Part shown: piece after piece, positions 1 through 6,814 of the stretch
How the letters are laid out: each line of letters opens with the position of its first letter
Position numbering within the stretch: the stretch's first letter is position 1
Source of the DNA: an uncultured Lachnospira sp.
Lineage (GTDB): Bacteria > Bacillota > Clostridia > Lachnospirales > Lachnospiraceae
Length of the DNA stretch: 15,064 nt
Direction: 5' to 3'
Assembly: GCA_934358235.1 (NCBI GenBank)
Contig: CAKRKK010000042.1
Coordinates: forward strand, 1 to 15,064
The notes under the pieces: model-generated
Told to the model about the DNA's origin: nothing
Seen by the model: the letters and a program-made list of their open reading frames with translations, nothing else
The model's database searches: none
Translations under genes and position numbers: made by a program

Positions 1-1082
1 TCTGTACTCTTATCGCAGGTTAATGTCTTCATAATTTCTTTTATGAGGTTAGGGTTATCTGTTCCGGCTGCTGCGCAGATCCAGGTACCGCCCCAGTAGT
101 AACTCTGTGGACCCTGGCATACTGCATAGTCACCATATATACCATTACCAACTTCCTCTTTACCACCCTCTGCTACTGGCTTTTCAAGTGAGTTACCAAG
201 AAGTGTGAAGTTAATACCCCAAGTTGAATAGAAGAAACCAAATACTTTACCCTTAGGTCCCTGATCAGATGCCCACGATGTATCCCAGAGAGAAGTCTTA
301 TTGTTATATCCCTTATCTGTGAATGTCTTTGTCTGATCAACCCACTTCATAATATTAGGATCAATTGTTATCTTGTTATTAGAATCAACCCAAGGTGTTG
401 ACACGTTATTAGAGAATACTCTATAGGAATCATCATATCCTGAAAGCATCTTATAACCTTTTTCAGAAGCCTTTTCTGCTACTGCATTAAACTTATCCCA
501 GGTAGAAAGAGCCTCCTGAACCTTATCCGGATCATCAGTTCCTAACACATCCTTTGCAATAGAACGTCTATATGCAAAGAGTCCCGGAGTAGCCTGCCAA
601 GTTGTACCCTTCTGGTTGCCATTAGAATCTGTGACAATATCCTTAGTGTACTGATACTGGTCTGCTACATCATCCTTTGTTAATCCAATATCATTAATTA
701 CATCAAGTGTGTAATCACTATTGACATACTTTAATGCATAGTCGGCTTCAATCAGGAATATATCTATCTTCTCATCTGCCGGAACATCGTTCTGCTTCAA
801 CAATGCGGCATCAAGTGCATTCTGATATGCATTATTCTCATTAGGAGTAACTACGAAATTAACCTTTACATCTGATGGAAGCTTACCTGACTTTTCAAAA
901 TACTTAAAGCGGTCCTGGAATTCAGTATTCCAGCAATAGATGTTAAGCACTTTTCCCTGTGCACTTTCATCTGTATTAACCTTGGCTGCTGTTGTACTGC
1001 TGCCCGAATCTCCGCAGCCTGCAAGCGTTCCCATAATCATAGTTGTTGCTAAGAATAAACCTGCTAATTTACGTTTTACCAT
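1..1082 (-). CDS. Sugar ABC transporter substrate-binding lipoprotein, 3' end beyond window
   Basis: The first 360 residues are visible; the C-terminus lies beyond the left edge. The protein opens with a short basic stretch (MVKRK), a hydrophobic segment and a lipobox LAGC with Cys23 as the probable lipidated residue, then a Ser/Thr/Ala-rich linker. The mature part begins with IYCWNTEFQDRF and continues in the style of family 1 carbohydrate-binding proteins of ABC importers. A strong GAGGAGG Shine-Dalgarno at 1090-1096 fixes the ATG at 1082. It should sit on the outer face of the membrane and deliver an oligosaccharide to permeases that would be encoded further left. It follows the lacI-type gene by 65 bp on the same strand, and the locus includes a cellobiose phosphorylase, so cellobiose or a cellodextrin is the likely ligand. 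The ligand is inferred from context only. Confidence 0.9.
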   Translation of the reverse strand, partial: MVKRKLAGLFLATTMIMGTLAGCGDSGSSTTAAKVNTDESAQGKVLNIYCWNTEFQDRFKYFEKSGKLPSDVKVNFVVTPNENNAYQNALDAALLKQNDVPADEKIDIFLIEADYALKYVNSDYTLDVINDIGLTKDDVADQYQYTKDIVTDSNGNQKGTTWQATPGLFAYRRSIAKDVLGTDDPDKVQEALSTWDKFNAVAEKASEKGYKMLSGYDDSYRVFSNNVSTPWVDSNNKITIDPNIMKWVDQTKTFTDKGYNNKTSLWDTSWASDQGPKGKVFGFFYSTWGINFTLLGNSLEKPVAEGGKEEVGNGIYGDYAVCQGPQSYYWGGTWICAAAGTDNPNLIKEIMKTLTCDKST

Positions 1083-1130
1083 AACAATACCTCCTCAAAC
1101 AAACATTCTGTAAATTGTTCCCCTTAAACT

Positions 1131-1150
1131 TAAGTCTTATTAAAGACTTA
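1131..1150 (-). promoter_or_regulatory. Intercistronic hairpin between regulator and binding-protein genes
   Basis: An 8-bp perfect stem (TAAGTCTT/AAGACTTA) with a 4-base loop overlaps the stop codon of the lacI-type gene (1148-1150). No U-run follows it in the leftward transcript; the next bases are AGTTTAAGGGG. It is therefore more likely a processing or stabilising stem-loop, or a partial attenuator, than a full terminator. Such elements often allow a solute-binding protein to be expressed above its operon neighbours; that role is inferred. Confidence 0.5.
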
Positions 1151-2152
1151 TATCCTTCTGACCGTTTCTCCCTCAAGAAGCTCTCCACCTACAACAAGCC
1201 GTTTCACTAATGCTGTCTTAGGGTTATTAATGCCTTCAATAAGCTCCTTCGCTGCTAACCTGCCTATTTCGCCTGTGTCCTGCTTAAGTGTTGTAAGCTT
1301 AGGACTAAGCATCTGGGAAAGCTTGATTCCATCATAACCTACCATAGATATATCCGCTGGAATCTTTAAGTTTCTGCTTCGAACTGCATTCAAGCCTCCT
1401 GAATATGACAAATCATCCGGATAAAATATACACGTTGGTGGATTCTTAATATCCAGCAGCTCATATGTATACTTTTCAGCCAGAACCGAGTTAAGATATT
1501 CCGATGACTTAATATATTCATCTGGAACCTCAACATCAAGTTCATCAAGCGTTCTATAAAATGACGCTAATCTTTCTTTAGTTACTTCTGATCCGTCTTC
1601 TCCATGTATATAAGCAATCCTTCGATGTCCCATCTTATATGCATAAAGGACTAACTCTCTCATCCCCCTTATGTTGTCTGATACAACGGAAGTACAGTTA
1701 TTAAACACATAGTCAATAGTCACACTGGGAATTCTGCTATCAACCAGCTCCTTAACCTCCGGATCATCAAAATCTGCACAGGCTACAACTACGCCATCAA
1801 AGTTACGATACCTGCAATGCTCAAAGTATGTCATGCTGTCATTGTGTGTATTAATAAATGTAATATCATACCCACAGCTCTCTGCTTCAACCTTAACCCC
1901 CTCAAGCACTGCTGAAAAATATTCGTGTGTCAGACCGCTACGCGCTTTATCCTTTAACAATACCCCTATATTATATGAGCGGTTTGTCTTTAAAGCTCTT
2001 GCTGCTGAATTAGGATAATAACCCATATCATTAGCTATCTGGCATATTCTCTTTCTAGTTTCTTCGCTGATATCACTTTGATTGTTTAATGCTTTACTAA
2101 CTGTAGCAACTGATACATTGCACCTTTCAGCAATATCCCTCATAGAAACCAT
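1148..2152 (-). CDS. LacI-family transcriptional regulator
   Basis: 334 residues, normal for the family. The N-terminal helix-turn-helix is at about residues 4-24 (MRDIAERCNVSVATVSKALN), followed by the hinge helix signature (SAARALKTNRS, about 49-59) and a periplasmic-binding-protein-like sensor domain to the end. The start ATG at 2152 has an AAAGGGG Shine-Dalgarno about 7 bases upstream; an internal ATG three codons in is possible. It lies between a sugar-binding lipoprotein gene (same strand) and a divergent cellobiose phosphorylase gene. Its probable job is to repress both arms until a sugar, likely cellobiose or a derivative, binds the sensor domain. An operator-like site (2205-2218) sits at its predicted transcription start, which suggests autoregulation. 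Family assignment is firm; effector and targets are inferred. Confidence 0.93.
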   Translation of the reverse strand: MVSMRDIAERCNVSVATVSKALNNQSDISEETRKRICQIANDMGYYPNSAARALKTNRSYNIGVLLKDKARSGLTHEYFSAVLEGVKVEAESCGYDITFINTHNDSMTYFEHCRYRNFDGVVVACADFDDPEVKELVDSRIPSVTIDYVFNNCTSVVSDNIRGMRELVLYAYKMGHRRIAYIHGEDGSEVTKERLASFYRTLDELDVEVPDEYIKSSEYLNSVLAEKYTYELLDIKNPPTCIFYPDDLSYSGGLNAVRSRNLKIPADISMVGYDGIKLSQMLSPKLTTLKQDTGEIGRLAAKELIEGINNPKTALVKRLVVGGELLEGETVRRI

Positions 2153-2204
2153 AGCATCGCCCCTTTACCTTTACTTATTGTATATCTGTGTTTGTTAAAA
2201 GTTA

Positions 2205-2218
2205 CTTAATCGTTTTCG
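2205..2218. promoter_or_regulatory. LacI-type operator O1 (imperfect)
   Basis: CTTAATCGTTTTCG fits the pseudopalindrome CGWAAWCGWTTWCG with a central CG at 2211-2212; one outer CG is changed to CT. It lies at the predicted +1 of the lacI-type gene promoter (2226-2254), a position suited to autorepression. The other two copies of the motif in this intergenic region are at 2502-2515 and 2528-2541. Confidence 0.65.
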
Positions 2219-2225
2219 TACATTT

Positions 2226-2254
2226 AATATAGCATTGATTTTATATTTATGCAA
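2226..2254 (-). promoter_or_regulatory. Predicted sigma-A promoter of the lacI-type gene
   Basis: On the minus strand there is a -35 TTGCAT (2249-2254), a 17-base spacer and a -10 TATATT (2226-2231). The expected start point is about 2219, inside or next to operator O1, giving a leader of about 65 bases. Confidence 0.6.
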
Positions 2255-2256
2255 CC

Positions 2257-2337
2257 TTTTTTTGATATTTTATATATTTTGCTGTATTTTTCATACTTTT
2301 TTGTGTATTTTAACTATTTTTATGTTTTTTCTCATTT
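2257..2337. other. Helically phased T-tracts, predicted intrinsic DNA bend
   Basis: Runs of 4-7 T on the plus strand occur at 2257-2263, 2268-2271, 2277-2280, 2287-2291, 2297-2302, 2308-2311, 2317-2321 and 2325-2330. Most centre-to-centre steps are 9-10.5 bases, close to one helical turn. Phased A/T tracts of this kind are known to bend DNA. The tract lies between operator O1 and operators O2/O3. The stretch from about 2338 to 2416 is AT-rich and holds only a candidate promoter. Confidence 0.6.
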
Positions 2338-2341
2338 ATTA

Positions 2342-2370
2342 TTGCATTTTGTGCCATATTTAAATATACT
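2342..2370 (+). promoter_or_regulatory. Candidate distal promoter of the phosphorylase gene
   Basis: TTGCAT (2342-2347), 17-base spacer, TATACT (2365-2370). The start would be near 2377, giving a leader of about 230 bases that contains the inverted repeat 2417-2470 and operators O2 and O3, which would then act as roadblocks. It competes with the proximal candidate at 2536-2564. Confidence 0.4.
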
Positions 2371-2416
2371 CAGCATATAAGATAATATTCTATTTATTTT
2401 ATTTCATATTTAATTT

Positions 2417-2470
2417 AAGCTGTGAATAGACTTTACATATGTTGTATTATTACTTATGTCCTCACAGCTT
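2417..2470. promoter_or_regulatory. 9-bp inverted repeat in the divergent promoter region
   Basis: AAGCTGTGA (2417-2425) and TCACAGCTT (2462-2470) are perfect inverted copies 36 bases apart, with an inner ACATA/TATGT pair (2435-2439, 2455-2459). It could be a leader hairpin if the distal promoter is used, or a binding site for a second regulator. It shares no sequence with the CG-centred operators. Confidence 0.4.
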
Positions 2471-2501
2471 TAGTAAAATACAGCATTAGTTTTTTCTTTT
2501 T

Positions 2502-2515
2502 CGTAATCGTTTTCG
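2502..2515. promoter_or_regulatory. LacI-type operator O2 (best match)
   Basis: CGTAATCGTTTTCG matches CGWAAWCGWTTWCG at every position, with CG at the centre (2508-2509) and at both ends. This spacing is the usual form for LacI-family operators. Its centre is 297 bp from O1 and 26 bp from O3. Confidence 0.75.
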
Positions 2516-2527
2516 TATATCATTAGA

Positions 2528-2541
2528 ATTAATCGTTTTCC
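2528..2541. promoter_or_regulatory. LacI-type operator O3 (imperfect)
   Basis: ATTAATCGTTTTCC keeps the central CG (2534-2535) and one flank of the motif, but both outer CG pairs are degraded. It overlaps the -35 of the proximal candidate promoter, so occupancy would block polymerase there. Confidence 0.55.
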
Positions 2542-2564
2542 ACTAATTACATTTTAACTATAAC
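2536..2564 (+). promoter_or_regulatory. Candidate proximal promoter of the phosphorylase gene
   Basis: A -10 TATAAC (2559-2564) has a poor -35 TTTTCC (2536-2541) at a 17-base spacing. The start would be near 2571, leaving a leader of about 40 bases. The -35 lies inside operator O3. Confidence 0.4.
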
Positions 2565-2609
2565 AGTTACCTTAAGAAGGGTACATCTTATAAGAAATGA
2601 GGATTGATT

Positions 2610-5054
2610 ATGAAATATGGCTATTTTGATGATGACAATAAGGAATATGTAATCACAACTCCAAAGACTCCTCTTCCATGGATTAACTATCTGGGCTGTG
2701 AAGATTTCTTCAGATTAATAAGCAATACCGGAGGTGGATATGCTTTCTATAAGGACGCAAAGCTTATGCGTCTCACAAGATACCGTTATAATAATGCGCC
2801 TCTTGATAACAATGGTCATTATTATTATATCAGGGAGAATGATACTATATGGAATCCAGGCTGGCAGCCAGCACAGACTTCCCTTGATTCCTATGAATGC
2901 CGGCACGGACTTGGATATACAAGCTATAAAGGCTCTAAGAACAAGCTGGAAGCCAGTGTAACCACATTTGTTCCTATTGGTTCTGCCTGTGAGCTCACAC
3001 GTTTATCTTTAAAAAACAGCTCCAGCTCAACAAAACATTTCAGCGTTTACTCTTACGTTGAATTCTGCCTGTGGAATGCCGTTGATGATCTTAATAACTT
3101 CCAGCGTAATTTCAGCACCGGTGAAGTTGAGCTTGAAAGCTACAATAACAATTCCTGCATATATCACAAGACAGAATACCGTGAACGCCGGAGCCACTAT
3201 GCTTTATATGCAATGAACAAGCCACACGATGGCTTTGATACAGCACGCGACAGCTTTCTTGGAACCTATGGCAGTCCAGCTATGCCTGAAGCTGTAGAAA
3301 AAGGCTTATGTTACAATTCCATTGCTGATGGATGGTCACCTGTTGGCTCCTTTAAGAAAGATATAACCCTGCTGCCCGGTGAAACCACAAGCCTTATATT
3401 TATATTAGGCTTTATTGAAAATGCACCGGACGATAAATGGGAGGCTCCTGACATTATAAATAAAAAGAATGCCCACTCTATGCTTGATAAGCTTATGTCT
3501 GATAACGGCTTTGACAGCTCCCTTAATGAACTAAAAGCATATTGGAACAGGCTGTTATCGGGCTTTTCACTTGAAGCTGGTGATGATAAGCTATGCCGCA
3601 TGGTTAATATATGGCACCAGTATCAATGTATGGTAACCTTTAATATGTCGCGTTCAGCTTCTTATTTTGAATCTGGTACCGGACGCGGAATGGGTTTTAG
3701 GGATTCCTGTCAGGATTTACTTGGCTTTGTACATCTTATCCCGGACAATGCCCGCGAAAGAATTATAGATATCGCATCTACCCAGTTTGAAAACGGAAGC
3801 GCATATCATCAGTATCAGCCACTTACCAGAAAGGGAAACTCTGATATCGGAAGCGGCTTCAATGATGATCCTTTGTGGTTAATAGCCGGAACCGCTGCTT
3901 ACATTAAAGAAACTGGCGATTATTCAATATTAGATGTAGATACTCCATTCGATTGTAATAAAGATAATTCATCCCCACTAATGGAGCATTTACGACGTTC
4001 CTTCAATTACACAACCAGCCATCTTGGCCCGCATAAGCTTCCTCTTATAGGAAGAGCCGACTGGAATGACTGTCTTAATCTGAACTGCTTTTCTCTTACG
4101 CCAGGTGAATCCTTCCAGACAACCGGAGCCTCAGATGGTCCTGTTGCTGAATCTGTATTCATAGCAGGCATGTATGTCAGATATGGACGCGATTATTCAG
4201 CTATATGCAGGCATTTAGGTTTAGATGAGGAAGCTAAAGAAGCTGATAAGCATATAGATGACATGATAGCCTCAGTAATTAACTACGGCTGGGATGGTGA
4301 TTGGTTTATCCGCGCCTACGATGCTGCAGGAGACAAGGTTGGTTCACACGAGTGTGATGAGGGCAAAATATATATAGAACCGCAAGGCTTCTGCGTAATG
4401 GCCGGAATCGGAGTTAAAGAAGGTCTTGCCACTAAAGCCCTTGAGTCTGTTAAAGCTATTCTTGACACCAAATATGGCATAGTTTTACTGCAGCCTGCTT
4501 ATACAAGCTATCATCCTGAATTAGGTGAAATAACCTCTTATCCTGAGGGTTACAAAGAAAATGCCGGAATATTCTGTCATAACAACCCATGGATATCCAT
4601 AGCTGAAACCGTTGTAGGGCATGGCAATCGTGCATTTGAGGTGTATAAAAAAATATGCCCTGCTTATCTTCAGGATATAAGTGATATACATAAAACAGAG
4701 GCGTATGTTTACTCCCAGATGATAGCCGGCAAAGATGCCAGACATTTCGGAGAAGCCAAAAATAGCTGGTTAACAGGTACCGCTGCCTGGACATTCACAA
4801 ACATATCACAGTATATACTAGGAATCCGTCCTGAATTCGAGGGCTTGTGCATAGATCCATGCATACCAGAAGCCTTTGAAGGCTTTAAAGTTACAAGGCG
4901 TTTCAGAAATGCAATATATCACATCACCGTCGATAATTCTGCACATTCACAGAAGGGTATAAAAAAACTTATAGTAAATGGTAAGGAAATCAACGGAAAC
5001 ATCATTGTATATGATAAAGACATTAAAGAATATGAGGTAATGGCTATCATGTAA
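2610..5054 (+). CDS. Cellobiose phosphorylase (glycoside hydrolase family 94)
   Basis: 814 residues, the usual size for cellobiose phosphorylase (EC 2.4.1.20), which splits cellobiose with phosphate into glucose 1-phosphate and glucose in the cytoplasm, saving ATP. The N-terminus ([20 protein letters not shown], then [11 protein letters not shown]) and the segments [24 protein letters not shown] and KTEYRERR are typical. An N-terminal beta-sandwich domain spans roughly residues 1-280 and the helical barrel roughly 320-740. The DWND motif is at 484-487, Asp487 being the likely general acid; His657 in CHNNPW is a candidate phosphate-site residue. No signal peptide is present. The ATG at 2610 is preferred over a TTG two codons earlier because GAGGA (2599-2603) is 6 bases upstream. 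It is divergent from the lacI-type gene and binding-protein gene, with operators O2 and O3 just upstream. Exact acceptor preference cannot be proven from sequence. Confidence 0.93.
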   Translation: MKYGYFDDDNKEYVITTPKTPLPWINYLGCEDFFRLISNTGGGYAFYKDAKLMRLTRYRYNNAPLDNNGHYYYIRENDTIWNPGWQPAQTSLDSYECRHGLGYTSYKGSKNKLEASVTTFVPIGSACELTRLSLKNSSSSTKHFSVYSYVEFCLWNAVDDLNNFQRNFSTGEVELESYNNNSCIYHKTEYRERRSHYALYAMNKPHDGFDTARDSFLGTYGSPAMPEAVEKGLCYNSIADGWSPVGSFKKDITLLPGETTSLIFILGFIENAPDDKWEAPDIINKKNAHSMLDKLMSDNGFDSSLNELKAYWNRLLSGFSLEAGDDKLCRMVNIWHQYQCMVTFNMSRSASYFESGTGRGMGFRDSCQDLLGFVHLIPDNARERIIDIASTQFENGSAYHQYQPLTRKGNSDIGSGFNDDPLWLIAGTAAYIKETGDYSILDVDTPFDCNKDNSSPLMEHLRRSFNYTTSHLGPHKLPLIGRADWNDCLNLNCFSLTPGESFQTTGASDGPVAESVFIAGMYVRYGRDYSAICRHLGLDEEAKEADKHIDDMIASVINYGWDGDWFIRAYDAAGDKVGSHECDEGKIYIEPQGFCVMAGIGVKEGLATKALESVKAILDTKYGIVLLQPAYTSYHPELGEITSYPEGYKENAGIFCHNNPWISIAETVVGHGNRAFEVYKKICPAYLQDISDIHKTEAYVYSQMIAGKDARHFGEAKNSWLTGTAAWTFTNISQYILGIRPEFEGLCIDPCIPEAFEGFKVTRRFRNAIYHITVDNSAHSQKGIKKLIVNGKEINGNIIVYDKDIKEYEVMAIM

Positions 5055-5130
5055 ACTTTATATATTGTTTAATTCAGTTATCAAGTCATTTACTAGGAAT
5101 ATCATATGCCTACATATTAACGGGTGAAAT

Positions 5131-5287
5131 AAAATAGCTTCTAATATATCATTAGTCAGGTACTTGGAGCACGTTGGCACTTAGACGGTAAATATGGCAT
5201 TTATGCTATATTTAGCGCCTTAGTGTCCACTACGTGCGGATAGTAGCAAGAGCGTGCCTGACGTTGATATATTAGAAGCTATTTTTT
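5131..5287. repeat. 155-bp nested palindrome, bidirectional terminator or MITE-like element
   Basis: Perfect 20-bp inverted arms (5131-5150 and 5266-5285) enclose further paired blocks: GTCAGGTAC/GTGCCTGAC (5155-5163, 5254-5262, one wobble), GCACGT/ACGTGC (5169-5174, 5232-5237), TGG..CACT against AGTG..CCA (5175-5181, 5222-5229) and an 11-bp apical hairpin (5189-5214) with loop TTTA. The arm runs into six T on the plus strand, so it can terminate the phosphorylase transcript. It sits between convergent genes and the T-richer flanks allow leftward use too. It is far longer than an ordinary intrinsic terminator. No clear target-site duplication was seen. The rest of 5055-5353 holds no gene. Confidence 0.75.
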
Positions 5288-5353
5288 CGTAATATTATTT
5301 ATAATTCTTTCTGAACGTAACAAGATAAATGAATTCAACAACAATATAGTTCT

Positions 5354-6502
5354 TTAATTACTATTCTCCCCTGTATCCACCGCTTCCGCTTCATCCTTTA
5401 GCCTGTTATTCACCATATCGCCAAGCAACTGATAGATAACTGATGTAAGCGGGATAAAGAATATCATACCAATAAGTCCAAAGAACTTACCACCAAGGAA
5501 TACTGCCATAAGTGTAAGAAGTGCTGGTAAGCCTACAGAGCTACCTACAACTCTTGGATATATAAACTGTCCCTCTACAAACTGTACCACCTGGAATACC
5601 ACTACAAACCAGATTGTAAGCAAAGGATTGGTAAAAAGTACAAGTATCGCACCTACAACACACGCCATAAATGTACCAATATATGGTACAAACTGAAATA
5701 CTGCAGCCATTATAGCAATAAGACCGGCATATGGCATACGGCATATACTTAATGTTATAAACATAAGTACCGCAAGTATACATGACTCAACACATTGTCC
5801 TGTAAGAAAGCTCGCATATGTTTCTGCAAAAAGGTTAACAACTCTTCCAACCTTAGTAGATACCTTCTTTGTAAACACCGCCTCAACTAGTCTTCCCATT
5901 TGTCTTAATAACTTCTTTTTATCCATAAGTATATATATGGCAATAATTATTGATATACTCAGATTAAATAATGATGAACCTATCTGTGGAATGCCTGTGA
6001 ATACATTTTCAAGTGTTCCTATAAGCATATTACCAACATTCTTTAATATATTATTCCAATCAATCTTATCTATGTAGTCCTTTAAGAGTGAAAGATGATC
6101 ACTATATTTATCAAGCAGTTGTGTTACAGTATTAAGATTGGTGTCAAAGTTCTTAACAAATCCCGATACAGAATCTATAAGATCTGGTATAATCATCCAT
6201 ATTATAACTGCAAATATAAGAACGACTCCCATTATAGTGATTACAAGACTGATTCCATTACGTGTTTTTTCTTTTTTCAAAAACTTAAGCCGCGTGGATG
6301 CTTTTTCCAAAAGCCTCGATAAAGCTACCATAGGAACATTGAGTATAACCGCTATCATACATCCTAAAAATATTGGGTTGATTATCTTAAAAAAGGTTCC
6401 TATTCCACCAAATATATTTCCAATATTAAGTGCAATGGAAAGGCTGACTGCCATGACTATCCCCAATATTATATAATTATTCTTCTTATCCTTTTTTTCC
6501 AT
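5354..6502 (-). CDS. AI-2E family transporter (PerM/YdiK-like membrane protein)
   Basis: 382 residues with the pattern of the AI-2E exporter family (PF01594): N-terminal hydrophobic helices, a central soluble amphipathic region (roughly residues 100-170, DLIDSVSGFVKNFDTNLNTV onward), then several C-terminal helices with the family-typical segment FVPYIGTF and a later GQFIYPRVVG. Members export autoinducer-2 or act as sodium/proton exchangers; many have no known substrate, so the function is open. The longest frame begins at a TTG (6514) only one base after GGGAG (6516-6520), which is too close. The ATG at 6502 is preferred, though its 13-base spacing is long and a TTG at 6505 is also possible. 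It is convergent with the phosphorylase gene and has its own promoter and repeat-bearing leader. Confidence 0.88.
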   Translation of the reverse strand: MEKKDKKNNYIILGIVMAVSLSIALNIGNIFGGIGTFFKIINPIFLGCMIAVILNVPMVALSRLLEKASTRLKFLKKEKTRNGISLVITIMGVVLIFAVIIWMIIPDLIDSVSGFVKNFDTNLNTVTQLLDKYSDHLSLLKDYIDKIDWNNILKNVGNMLIGTLENVFTGIPQIGSSLFNLSISIIIAIYILMDKKKLLRQMGRLVEAVFTKKVSTKVGRVVNLFAETYASFLTGQCVESCILAVLMFITLSICRMPYAGLIAIMAAVFQFVPYIGTFMACVVGAILVLFTNPLLTIWFVVVFQVVQFVEGQFIYPRVVGSSVGLPALLTLMAVFLGGKFFGLIGMIFFIPLTSVIYQLLGDMVNNRLKDEAEAVDTGENSN

Positions 6503-6526
6503 CAATAAATACAAGCTCCCTTTAAT

Positions 6527-6660
6527 AATTACTTTAATATAACCTTCAATATCACTTCAAGTATTATACTCCAAGCATTACTTCAAATATCACTCCAAGT
6601 ATCACTCCAAGTATTACTTCAAATATCACTCCAAGTATTACTACAAGCATCACTTTAAAT
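6527..6660. repeat. 12-bp tandem repeat array in the leader of the AI-2E-family gene
   Basis: About eleven imperfect copies of a 12-bp unit (plus-strand form ATCACTCCAAGT, variants ATTACTTCAAAT) run from 6527 to 6660; the copy at 6563-6576 has two extra bases. With the predicted start near 6677 the array occupies most of the transcribed leader. On the minus strand it contains a 28-codon frame (6650 to 6564) encoding a hydrophobic peptide built from LGVI and FEVI units. Its start lacks a convincing ribosome binding site, so it is not called as a gene. Confidence 0.8.
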
Positions 6661-6683
6661 CTCTATAAACAGACATAATGTTA

Positions 6684-6712
6684 ATTATGTATTATTAATC
6701 AGAATATTTCAA
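6684..6712 (-). promoter_or_regulatory. Predicted promoter of the AI-2E-family gene
   Basis: On the minus strand: TTGAAA (6707-6712), 17-base spacer, CATAAT (6684-6689). The start would be near 6677, about 175 bases before the start codon. The remaining AT-rich stretch up to 6814 contains three copies of an 11-bp unit (6723-6755) and a T-rich tract after the helicase stop, but no gene. Confidence 0.55.
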
Positions 6713-6722
6713 TACACTTTTT

Positions 6723-6755
6723 CATTATTTATGCATTATTTATACATTATTCATA
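6723..6755. repeat. Three 11-bp AT-rich tandem repeats
   Basis: CATTATTTATG, CATTATTTATA and CATTATTCATA follow each other directly, just upstream of the predicted AI-2E-gene promoter. One unit is close to a helical turn, so a modest bend or UP-like AT-rich element is possible. Confidence 0.55.
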
Positions 6756-6814
6756 TATATAACTTATATACAAAAATAAAAAGAGAGAAAAAAAGCCTTA
6801 AAAGTCCAGCTATT

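Noticed and set aside
2604..2609. TTG start two codons before the phosphorylase ATG
   Set aside because: It directly abuts the GAGGA ribosome binding site; the ATG at 2610 has correct spacing and gives the standard family N-terminus.
4456..4794. 112-codon minus-strand frame inside the phosphorylase gene
   Set aside because: It lies opposite highly conserved catalytic-domain sequence, has no recognisable domain and is a shadow of the real gene.
5131..5287. tRNA or known riboswitch
   Set aside because: No cloverleaf or recognised aptamer core; the shape is one long nested hairpin.
6564..6650. 28-codon hydrophobic peptide as a gene
   Set aside because: No good Shine-Dalgarno, and the frame is a by-product of a 12-bp repeat; kept only as an observation.
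6527..6660. CRISPR array
   Set aside because: The 12-bp units are contiguous with no spacers and too short; no cas genes are present.
6776..6814. Intrinsic terminator after the helicase gene
   Set aside because: The leftward transcript is U-rich here, but only a weak 4-bp stem can be formed before the U-run.
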